The notes under the pieces are model-generated. The model was not told the origin of the DNA. It searched no databases and saw nothing but the letters and a program-made list of their open reading frames with translations. DNA of 8,920 nucleotides. Origin: Trueperaceae bacterium (GTDB taxonomy: Bacteria; Deinococcota; Deinococci; Deinococcales; Trueperaceae). Location of the stretch: NCBI GenBank assembly GCA_003567075.1, contig PXAU01000272.1, positions 1 through 8,920 on the forward strand. Direction: 5' to 3'. Shown piece after piece: positions 1 through 6,032 of this stretch (the stretch's first letter is position 1; the number at the start of each line of letters is the position of its first letter). A program made the position numbers and the translations under genes.

Positions 1-351
1 GCCGAAGGCCGGCGTCACGGTCACCATCACGCTGCCGCTCTGCGTGCCGTCCTCGACGCTGGTGGCCCGGATCGTCGCGACGCCGGCCGCTCGGGCGTTG
101 ACCACGCCGGCGGTGACCGTCGCGACCGTGGTGTTGTTGCTGGACCAGGTGACCGCCTGGCTCGCCCCGCCGCTCACCTCGACCGTGACGGTCAAGGTGG
201 TGGTCGCACCGACCGGCAGCGACACCTCGGCCTGATCGATCGACACGCCCAGCACCGCCCGCACGGGCACGTCCGTACCGTTGCAGGCCACCACGAGCGC
301 CACGAGCGCAAACCCAACGAGCATGTGCAGCATCGTCCGATGCAGGATCAT
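1..351 (-). CDS. Big2-domain lipoprotein, N-terminal part (runs off left edge)
   Basis: The 117 codons from the ATG at 351 to base 1 are open, with no stop, so the C-terminus lies outside the window. The first 22 residues form a signal peptide ending in a lipobox (L-V-V-A-C, Cys23), which predicts a lipid-anchored exported protein. Residues about 33-114 look like a bacterial Ig-like Big2 domain: a VSIDQAEVSLPVG opening, a V-T-W-S-S-N strand, an A-T-V..G-V-V-N-A turn and a final S-G-S-V-M-V-T-V strand. An in-frame TGA at 364-366 makes 351 the furthest possible ATG. A GAGG at 362-365 lies 10 nt before it and a second GAGG only 2 nt before it; the in-frame ATGs at 333 and 324 are less well placed. 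The same order of signal peptide and Big2 begins the next gene at 459-3686, so the two look like tandem paralogues. What follows Big2 here, possibly also RCC1 repeats, cannot be seen. Confidence 0.85.
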   Translation of the reverse strand, partial: MILHRTMLHMLVGFALVALVVACNGTDVPVRAVLGVSIDQAEVSLPVGATTTLTVTVEVSGGASQAVTWSSNNTTVATVTAGVVNARAAGVATIRATSVEDGTQSGSVMVTVTPAFG

Positions 352-382
352 GGCCTCACCGCCTCACGCCCACCCACGCACA

Positions 383-406
383 CCCACCCATCCGTCCATC
401 CATCCA
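383..406. repeat. Short tetranucleotide tract in the lipoprotein leader
   Basis: Six consecutive tetranucleotides of pattern YCCR occur on the plus strand (CCCA twice, TCCG, then TCCA three times). On the coding strand this reads as TGGA/TGGG units. The tract lies in the 107-nt gap between the two lipoprotein genes, 32 nt upstream of the left lipoprotein's ATG. Related CCCA/CACC-type sequence continues to about 370. The in-frame stop at 364-366 shows the tract is not translated as part of that protein. The gap contains no convincing rho-independent terminator for the upstream gene. Confidence 0.5.
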
Positions 407-458
407 TGTGCATGCTAGCAGCGGTCAGTGAGAGCGGCGACCACGTGTGACATCCTTC

Positions 459-3400
459 CTACGGCATCGTGACCGCGTCCGGGAGGAGTTGGTCAGCCAC
501 GCTACCCGTTCCCAGGCGACCATCGGCGCCGCGCCCCCATGCCCAGGCGTCGGCGCGGCCGTCGAGCGCCAACGAGAAGGCCGCGCCGGCCGCCAACGTA
601 CTGAAGCTCCGGCCCGCCGGCATGCTCACCGGCACCGGCGCGAACCGGCCGCCCCGGCCGCCGTGTCCGAGCTGGCCATCGTCACCCGACCCCCAGCCCC
701 AGCCGTTGCCGGCGCCGTCGAGCGCCAACGAGTGCGTGTTGCCTGCTACGAGCGAGGAGAACGCGGTCCCGGCGGGCATGCTGACCGACACCGGCACGTC
801 GCGGTGATCACCGTGACCGTTCCCGAGTTGCCCATCCGAGCCAAAGCCCCACGCCCACGCGGCGCCGCTCGTATCGAGCGCCAACGAGTGGTCCAGACCC
901 GCCGACACGGAGGTGAACGTCACACCACCGGGCATGCTCACGCGGTTAGGCACGAAGCGATCATCGTCGTCGCCGACACCGAGCTGCCCATAGAACCCGA
1001 AGCCCCACGCCCACGCGGCGCCGCTCGTATCGAGCGCCAGCGAGTGATCGAGACCCCCCGACACCGACGTGAACGACACACCTGCAGGCATGCTCACGCG
1101 AACCGGCGTGAGCTGCAGAGCGCTGCCGTCGTTGCCGAGCTGGCCGTATTCGCCGTACCCCCACGCCCACGCAGCGCCTGTCGTGTCCAGCGCCAAGGAG
1201 TGGAAGCCGCCGGCGGCCACCGACGTGAAGGCAACCCCAGCCGGCATGCTCACGCGCGTGGGCACGAGCCGGTCGAGCCCATCGCCGGTGCCGAGTTGAC
1301 CGAAGTCGCCATACCCCCACGCCCAAGCGTTCCCGTCAACATCGAGCGCCAAGGAGTGCTCGAAGCCCGCGGCGACGGACGTGAATGCCACCCCTGACGG
1401 CATGGTTACGGCGACAGGTGCGGCCTGGCTGCTGGTAACGCCGTTCCCGAGCCGACCGTTGCCGCCTGCACCCCAGGCCCAGGCGTTGCCGTCAGCATCG
1501 AGCGCAAGCGCGTGCGCGTTGCCAGCGGCGATGGTGGTGAACGCGACGCTGGGCGACGGACCAGAACCGTCTGCAGCGATGCTGATCGTGCATACGCCAC
1601 GGATGGGCAACGCACCTAGGCGAACACGTAGGCCGCCGTCGACGACCTCTTCGACATCGCAAGAAACGCCATCTGGAACGAGTACAGCCGCACCGTCAGG
1701 TTCGACCCACACGTCATGACGGACATCCGGTTCGACGAGCACGTAACGCGATCCGACGGTACCCGTGACACCCGTTGACCACGCCTGGTAGCGAACGATG
1801 GCTCCCTCGGGAATCGTGCCGAACTCCAGCTTGCTGTCGCCAATGACGGGCCACTCCCACAAGCGCCAGGGAGCCGTCTCGATGAGGTACTCCGCCTTGG
1901 GGCTCCACGGAACGACGGTCCTCGCACCCGCTGTCGCTTCGATGATCGCGTCGACGGTGAACGGCCACACGTCGCGATGGGCGCCGGGATCACCGAACGA
2001 GCTGGTGATCGTCGCACCCGCGCCTGCTTTCGCGAACAACTGAAAGACCGTCGTCGGGTCGGTCAAGCTCACGCCGAGGCTGACCAGCCCCTTGAGCGAC
2101 GGCGCAAGCGCTCCGTGGCGGTCACCGAGGGTCACCTCGACATCCAACGAGGTTGCAGTAGGCTCGCCGAACACGCCACCTGTGCCATCGTTGAAGTACG
2201 TCGAGCGGTACTCGAGACGCTCACGCGCGCTGAGCGTCAGTGCCGGCATGCTCGCCCCGGCATCGACATCCAGGCTCCAGACCAATGCGACGAACTTCGC
2301 GTGTGCCAACAATTGCTGCCAGGAGAGGTTCAGTCCTTCAGTCGGCACGTCGAGCGAGAGCTCAAGATCGTACTCACCGATGGTGACGTTGACGTCGTAC
2401 TCTTCAACGACGAACCACGTTGGACAAGAGGAGAGGATAACGGGCGCCGTCACCCATCCCGTGGCCGTCGCCACGAGGAAGCACTCTGCCCCCGGAATGG
2501 CGAGCGGCTGGTACTGCTCTGGTATGGTCAACAAGCCGCCGACCACCAGTTCCCGTCGACCCCGCAAGCTGACGTCGATGGTGACGTCGCGCATCGTTGC
2601 CCCACCGCTGATGTGCTTCCACGGTTCGGCGTCCACAGAAGGCAGCTGGAGCGGGACGACGGAAATGTGCTCGGCGTAGGTCCACTCCAGCTCAGACTCA
2701 ACCAGGTTCGCCAACGTCGCTGGAAGGGTTTCCACCACGAAGACGCTGACCCCATCGACGATGCCTTCGGTGGTGTTGACCACGACGCGTGCGACGTCTC
2801 CTGCCGTGTTCGTCAACCAATCCCAAGCATCACCGATCGTCCCCGACACACTCGCGGCGGCGACAGCGTCCGCGCCAAACAGCGCCGTTCGATCAACCGA
2901 CGCGTCAAGGTCGAGCACGATGACGTCACCAACCGTGAGGCCCGACAACGCCGGCGCGCCCTCCAGGAAGACGAGTGTCGAGCCCTCGGCCGACACGAGG
3001 TCCCGCAGATCGTCGCCCGACACCACCCTTACGTTCTCGGCGACGTCACCGATCCTCGCGAACTCGACGTCCAGCGAAGACGTCTTCGACTCCACTACCT
3101 CAACGACACGCGCGGAAATGCTACGCACTGCAAACAAACCGCGCACGTCGCCAGCGGCGATGACCTCGCCCACTCGCAACGAGTAGGTACCCGCCGGGAG
3201 TACGATCCGCACCGTGCCAGAGGGACCTACGAGATCACGGCGCACGACACCGCCCTCACCGTCGCTCGCTTGCACCGACAACACGCTCGACACACCTGCG
3301 GGGAGCCCGCCGAACCGGACTTCGAGCGTACCCGGAGCCACCGGGGCGTCGTCGAGTGCGACCGTCACCACCACGCTGTCGCTCTTGCTGGCATCGAAGG

Positions 3401-3686
3401 CGCTGGTCGCCGTCACCACGGCCTCACCCTCGGCCACGGCGGTCACGACGCCGCTGCTGCCCACCGACACCACCGCATCGTCGTCGACCGACCAGCGCAC
3501 CGCGGAGCTGGCGCCACCGACCACGTCGACGGTCGCGGACAGCGTCACGGAGGTGCCCACCACGAGCACCTGGTCAGCTTGGTCGACCACCACCCGAAGA
3601 ACAGCGGGCGTCGGCGGGGTCTGGCACCCAGCCACCAGCATCGACAGCACCACCAGCATCACGACAACCCATGACCGACCCGACAC
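459..3686 (-). CDS. Large lipoprotein: Big2 domain, uncharacterised core, C-terminal RCC1 propeller
   Basis: The protein is about 1075 residues and probably sits on the outer face of a membrane; its ligand is unknown. Residues 1-20 are a signal peptide with an Arg followed by a hydrophobic run, ending in lipobox L-V-A-G-C (Cys21). Residues about 29-110 are a Big2 Ig-like domain. Residues about 120-200 resemble a small beta-sandwich (L-P-A-G-T-Y-S-L-R-V). A segment near 223-262 contains L-V-F followed by a V-G-D-V-I-V strand, a pattern I recall from other exported proteins. Residues 263-713 match nothing I recognise. Four further cysteines, 402/421 and 676/699, are placed as two likely disulfides. 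Residues 714-1075 are seven RCC1-type repeats ending at the TAG stop. I chose the GTG at 3686 because GAGGT (3695-3699) lies 8 nt upstream; the open frame extends to a GTG at 3701, adding five residues, but with weaker ribosome-binding sequence. The gene is probably transcribed separately from the operon upstream. Lipoprotein and RCC1 calls are firm; function is not known. Confidence 0.9.
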   Translation of the reverse strand: MSGRSWVVVMLVVLSMLVAGCQTPPTPAVLRVVVDQADQVLVVGTSVTLSATVDVVGGASSAVRWSVDDDAVVSVGSSGVVTAVAEGEAVVTATSAFDASKSDSVVVTVALDDAPVAPGTLEVRFGGLPAGVSSVLSVQASDGEGGVVRRDLVGPSGTVRIVLPAGTYSLRVGEVIAAGDVRGLFAVRSISARVVEVVESKTSSLDVEFARIGDVAENVRVVSGDDLRDLVSAEGSTLVFLEGAPALSGLTVGDVIVLDLDASVDRTALFGADAVAAASVSGTIGDAWDWLTNTAGDVARVVVNTTEGIVDGVSVFVVETLPATLANLVESELEWTYAEHISVVPLQLPSVDAEPWKHISGGATMRDVTIDVSLRGRRELVVGGLLTIPEQYQPLAIPGAECFLVATATGWVTAPVILSSCPTWFVVEEYDVNVTIGEYDLELSLDVPTEGLNLSWQQLLAHAKFVALVWSLDVDAGASMPALTLSARERLEYRSTYFNDGTGGVFGEPTATSLDVEVTLGDRHGALAPSLKGLVSLGVSLTDPTTVFQLFAKAGAGATITSSFGDPGAHRDVWPFTVDAIIEATAGARTVVPWSPKAEYLIETAPWRLWEWPVIGDSKLEFGTIPEGAIVRYQAWSTGVTGTVGSRYVLVEPDVRHDVWVEPDGAAVLVPDGVSCDVEEVVDGGLRVRLGALPIRGVCTISIAADGSGPSPSVAFTTIAAGNAHALALDADGNAWAWGAGGNGRLGNGVTSSQAAPVAVTMPSGVAFTSVAAGFEHSLALDVDGNAWAWGYGDFGQLGTGDGLDRLVPTRVSMPAGVAFTSVAAGGFHSLALDTTGAAWAWGYGEYGQLGNDGSALQLTPVRVSMPAGVSFTSVSGGLDHSLALDTSGAAWAWGFGFYGQLGVGDDDDRFVPNRVSMPGGVTFTSVSAGLDHSLALDTSGAAWAWGFGSDGQLGNGHGDHRDVPVSVSMPAGTAFSSLVAGNTHSLALDGAGNGWGWGSGDDGQLGHGGRGGRFAPVPVSMPAGRSFSTLAAGAAFSLALDGRADAWAWGRGADGRLGTGSVADQLLPDAVTMP
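462..1547 (-). repeat. Seven tandem 156-bp units encoding RCC1-type propeller blades
   Basis: Seven consecutive units of 52 codons, with no insertions or deletions, begin at 1547, 1391, 1235, 1079, 923, 767 and 611; the last has 50 codons and ends at the stop. The shared protein pattern is F-(T/S)-(S/T)-(V/I/L)-x-(A/G)-G near the start, then H-S-L-A-L-D, G-x-A-W-A-W-G, G-(Q/R)-L-G, and P-x-x-V-(S/T)-M-P-(A/S)-G. This is the RCC1/BLIP-II type repeat, and seven copies is the number that closes a seven-bladed beta-propeller. Variation is concentrated in the segment after G-Q-L-G, where a ligand-facing loop would be expected. The first and last copies diverge most (H-A-L, A-F-S-L). Neighbouring units 4 and 5 share a 40-bp identical stretch (844-883 and 1000-1039), which suggests recent duplication or gene conversion. 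Confidence 0.9.
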
Positions 3687-3871
3687 CGCGCACCACCTCA
3701 CTCTTCAACCGGCAACGACCCGACCTCCGAGGGCTGCCAACGTGCGCGGCAACCGGAGGAAGGTACCCGATGAGAACACGATGGCCTAGCCTAATGCCTG
3801 ATAGCCGCGAATGGAGGTGCAGATGCCCCGGCGCCGTAGGAGCCGTGACCCGAACCGCCTCCCGACTCGAT
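3687..3871. other. Gap between the pyrophosphatase and the RCC1 lipoprotein
   Basis: This 185-nt gap separates the end of the pdx/PBP block from the lipoprotein region. I see no strong GC stem followed by a T-run after the pyrophosphatase stop, so no terminator can be called. The lipoprotein promoter should lie here. A minus-strand TAGGCT (complement of 3788-3793) fits a loose -10 pattern but has no recognisable -35. The GAGGT at 3695-3699 is the probable ribosome-binding site for the lipoprotein. On the plus strand a GGAGG stands 5 nt before an ATG at 3823, opening a 35-codon frame that ends inside the pyrophosphatase gene on the opposite strand; it is treated as a doubtful candidate only. 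Confidence 0.4.
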
Positions 3872-4423
3872 TCAGCCGCTCTCTTCGCTGGGAAAGCGCA
3901 CGCGGTAGGCTTCGATGGCCCGCACGATGAGCGCGTACGTGTCCTCCATACCGTGCCAGCCGTCGACCTGCGTGTGTTTTCCCTCGAGTTCCTTGTAGAT
4001 GCGGAAGAAGTGCTCGACCTCGCGCAGGCGGTGGCGCGACACGTTGTCGAGGTGGCGGGTGCTGTCGTAGCGCGGGTCGTCGACGGGCACCGCCAGGATC
4101 TTCTGGTCGCTGCCCTTCTCGTCGGCCATCTCCAGGTACCCCAGCGGGCGCGCGCGCAGCACCGCCCCCGGGAAGGTGGCGCGGTTCATCATCACCAGCA
4201 CGTCGACGGGATCCCCGTCGTCGGCCAGGGTCCCGGGCACGAAGCCGTAGTCGCCGGGGTAATGCATGGGGCTATAGAGCACCCGGTCGAGCCTGAAGAT
4301 GCCGAGCCGCTCGTCGTACTCGTACTTGTTCGAGGCGCCCATGGGGACCTCGATGACGGCATGCACCTGCTCGGGCGCCCGCTCGCCGGGACTCAGGTGG
4401 AAGAGGTTCACGGGGTGGCTCAT
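3872..4423 (-). CDS. ppa: Family I inorganic pyrophosphatase
   Basis: This 183-residue soluble cytoplasmic enzyme hydrolyses pyrophosphate to two phosphates, pulling forward biosynthetic reactions that release PPi. The length is normal for bacterial family I enzymes. The family signature D-G-D-P-V-D-V is at residues 69-75. The usual metal and phosphate ligands can be placed: Glu25 in V-I-E-V-P, Lys33 and Glu35 in N-K-Y-E-Y, Arg47, Tyr59 in Y-P-G-D-Y-G-F-V-P, Asp69/71/74, Asp101/106 and Lys108 in DEKGSDQKILAVPV, and Tyr143-Lys144 in F-F-R-I-Y-K-E-L-E-G-K. No key residue appears to be missing. The ATG at 4423 overlaps the pdxT stop as ATGA, and GAGG lies 5 nt upstream. The frame is open further upstream, to 4504, but that stretch overlaps pdxT and lacks family similarity. 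It is the last gene of the coupled chain, which suggests its level is tied to that of pdxT and the PBP. Confidence 0.96.
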   Translation of the reverse strand: MSHPVNLFHLSPGERAPEQVHAVIEVPMGASNKYEYDERLGIFRLDRVLYSPMHYPGDYGFVPGTLADDGDPVDVLVMMNRATFPGAVLRARPLGYLEMADEKGSDQKILAVPVDDPRYDSTRHLDNVSRHRLREVEHFFRIYKELEGKHTQVDGWHGMEDTYALIVRAIEAYRVRFPSEESG

Positions 4424-5091
4424 GCGGTCCTCGTCTCGGCCGACGCGTTGGCGCGGCGTGCTGCTCGCGTCCCGAGGCACCGCTCCACGAAGGCCTGGTG
4501 CCATCGATCGTCGCCTGTCAATTCTGGATGGAACACGGTCGCGAGCGTCGCCTCGTCCCCGACCGCGACCGGCTGATCATCGTACACCGCCAGCACGCGC
4601 ACCCCCGCGCCCACGCCGGTGATGCGCGGCGCACGGATGAACACCGCGCGAAAGGGCGCGTCCCAACCCTCCACGCGCACGTCCGCCTCGAACGAGGCCA
4701 CCTGGCGCCCGTAGCCGTTCCGAGCCACCCGCACCTCGAGCAGGCCCAGGCGCGGCTGCTGGGGTTGCCCCTCGATCACGCTCGCCACCGCAATGGCGCC
4801 GGCGCAGGTGCCCCACAGGGCACCGCCGCTCGCGGCGAAGCCCTGGATCGCCTCGTCGAGGCCGTACGCCTGCAGGAGCTTGCCGATGGTGGTGGATTCG
4901 CCCCCGGGGATGATCAGGCCGTCGAGCCCCTCGAGGTGGGCCGGGCGCCGGACTTCGGTGGCGTGCGCACCCACACGCTCGAGCGCCAGCCGGTGCTCGC
5001 GGAAGGCGCCCTGCAGAGCCAGCACACCGATGCTGGCAGGCGCCCGGCGTACGCCGCGCACCTCGCCCGGGCATCGCGCAGCAACGCTCAC
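4420..5091 (-). CDS. pdxT: Pyridoxal 5'-phosphate synthase glutaminase subunit PdxT
   Basis: PdxT hydrolyses glutamine and channels the ammonia to PdxS, which builds PLP from ribose 5-phosphate and glyceraldehyde 3-phosphate. The 223-residue protein shows the class I amidotransferase-like triad of the family: nucleophile Cys96 in W-G-T-C-A-G, and His188 and Glu190 in F-H-P-E-L-T. Other landmarks are I-G-V-L-A-L-Q-G (21-28), P-G-G-E-S-T-T-I-G-K (62-71) and N-G-Y-G-R-Q (125-130). The start taken is the GTG at 5091, whose GTGA overlaps the stop of the peptidase gene. It gives about 17-20 residues before the point where PdxT proteins normally begin; a GTG at 5061 would shorten this by ten. There is no strong Shine-Dalgarno sequence, so reinitiation after the upstream gene is likely. 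Its partner pdxS lies two genes upstream rather than adjacent. Confidence 0.96.
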   Translation of the reverse strand: MSVAARCPGEVRGVRRAPASIGVLALQGAFREHRLALERVGAHATEVRRPAHLEGLDGLIIPGGESTTIGKLLQAYGLDEAIQGFAASGGALWGTCAGAIAVASVIEGQPQQPRLGLLEVRVARNGYGRQVASFEADVRVEGWDAPFRAVFIRAPRITGVGAGVRVLAVYDDQPVAVGDEATLATVFHPELTGDDRWHQAFVERCLGTRAARRANASAETRTA

Positions 5092-6032
5092 GCCGGGCGC
5101 CCCGCCCTGGCGCCACGAAGCAGCGCTCGCGCCACCACCTCCTGGACGGCGACCCCGAGCGCAGCAACGGCCACCCGCGGGCCGCGCGCGGTGCTGGCCA
5201 CGAAACTCGTGTCGCCGTCGTGCACCGTATGCGACGGCCGGGTGACGCGGGCGATGCCGATGTGCGCGCTCAGCGCCAACGCGTGCGCTTCAGCCTTGGC
5301 GAGCGGCGCGTCGGTGACGACCGCCACGAGCGTGGTACTGATCCCTGCCGGGAGACCAAGCAGCGCGGCGACGGCCTCTGGGTCACGGGCGCGACCGCTG
5401 CCGGCCACCAGCCCGCCGGTGTCGGGATCGACAAGGTCACCGGCTGCGTTCGACACCGCCAACGCCCCGACCAGCGCCCCGGCGACGCGCATCACCGCGC
5501 TGCCGAGGCCCGAAGGGACGGCCGCGGCGAAGCCGTCGGCCAGCTTGCCCACGGTCGCGCCGGTACCCGCTCCGACCGCGCCGAGCGTGACCGGCGCATC
5601 GCTCGCCCCCTGGGTCGCCAGCGCGCCCTGGGTGGCGCCGGGGCGTACCCGCGCGTCACCGACCATGAGGTCGAACAGCACCGCGGCCGGCACGATCGGC
5701 ACCGGTCCCGCTGGCGTGGGGTGGCCGACACCGCGCGCCTCGAGTTCCCGCATCACGCCGTCCGCGGCGGCCAGCCCGAAGGCCGAGCCGCCGGTGAGCA
5801 CCAGGGCGTGCGCGCGCTCGACAGCCTTCTCCGGCGCCAGCAGGGCCTGCTCGCGCGAGCCTGGCGCGGCACCGAGCGACAACCCCGAGGTGACCGCCCC
5901 CTCGGGTGGCAGCAGCAGCACGGTGCAGCCCGTGCGGGCGGCCGGATCGCTCCAATGGCCGACCTGCACGCCGCTGACGGCGGTGATGGTGTCGTTGTGC
6001 GAAGTCGCCCCGGCGTCGGAGGCGTCGCTCAC
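5088..6032 (-). CDS. P1-family (S58, DmpA/NylC-like) self-processing peptidase
   Basis: This 314-residue protein matches the P1 family of N-terminal-nucleophile hydrolases, which cleave themselves into two chains and include aminopeptidases for D-residues and beta-peptides and the nylon oligomer hydrolase. Recognisable family segments are V-G-H-W-S-D-P (24-30), G-C-T-V-L-L (35-40), L-T-G-G-S-A-F-G-L (79-87), V-P-I-V-P-A-A-V-L-F-D-L (111-122), S-N-A-A-G-D-L-V-D-P-D-T-G (194-206) and H-D-G-D-T-S-F (271-277). The self-cleavage site should be near I-S-T-T (231-234), just before V-A-V-V-T-D-A, so the new N-terminal nucleophile would be Ser232 or Thr233. No signal peptide is visible, so it is probably cytoplasmic. 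The GTG start at 6032 overlaps the PBP stop as GTGA. Position next to a PBP makes recycled wall peptides a possible substrate, but that is a guess from context; the actual substrate cannot be read from the sequence. Confidence 0.9.
   Translation of the reverse strand: MSDASDAGATSHNDTITAVSGVQVGHWSDPAARTGCTVLLLPPEGAVTSGLSLGAAPGSREQALLAPEKAVERAHALVLTGGSAFGLAAADGVMRELEARGVGHPTPAGPVPIVPAAVLFDLMVGDARVRPGATQGALATQGASDAPVTLGAVGAGTGATVGKLADGFAAAVPSGLGSAVMRVAGALVGALAVSNAAGDLVDPDTGGLVAGSGRARDPEAVAALLGLPAGISTTLVAVVTDAPLAKAEAHALALSAHIGIARVTRPSHTVHDGDTSFVASTARGPRVAVAALGVAVQEVVARALLRGARAGRPA

Noticed and set aside
447..1397. 316-codon plus-strand open frame with regularly repeated protein segments
   Set aside because: It is the antisense image of the RCC1 repeat array; the periodicity is inherited from the 156-bp units and the translation is a low-complexity Arg/His/Pro-rich sequence.
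1977..3674. 565-codon plus-strand open frame
   Set aside because: It is entirely antisense to the lipoprotein gene, rich in Arg, His and Asp, has no recognisable domain, and arises from the GC-rich codon bias of the real strand.
3788..3793. Minus-strand TAGGCT as a promoter -10 for the RCC1 lipoprotein
   Set aside because: It only loosely fits the consensus, with no -35 at 16-18 nt, so it cannot be separated from chance.
3840..3871. Rho-independent terminator after the pyrophosphatase gene
   Set aside because: Only a 4-bp GGAG/CTCC pairing with a long loop is present, and no T-run follows.
4424..4504. N-terminal extension of the pyrophosphatase to 4504
   Set aside because: It overlaps the conserved end of pdxT and lacks family similarity; the ATG at 4423 forms an ATGA overlap and has a GAGG at good distance.
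3356..4576. 406-codon plus-strand open frame
   Set aside because: It crosses the ends of the lipoprotein, the intergenic gap and the pyrophosphatase gene, which is not plausible for a real gene.
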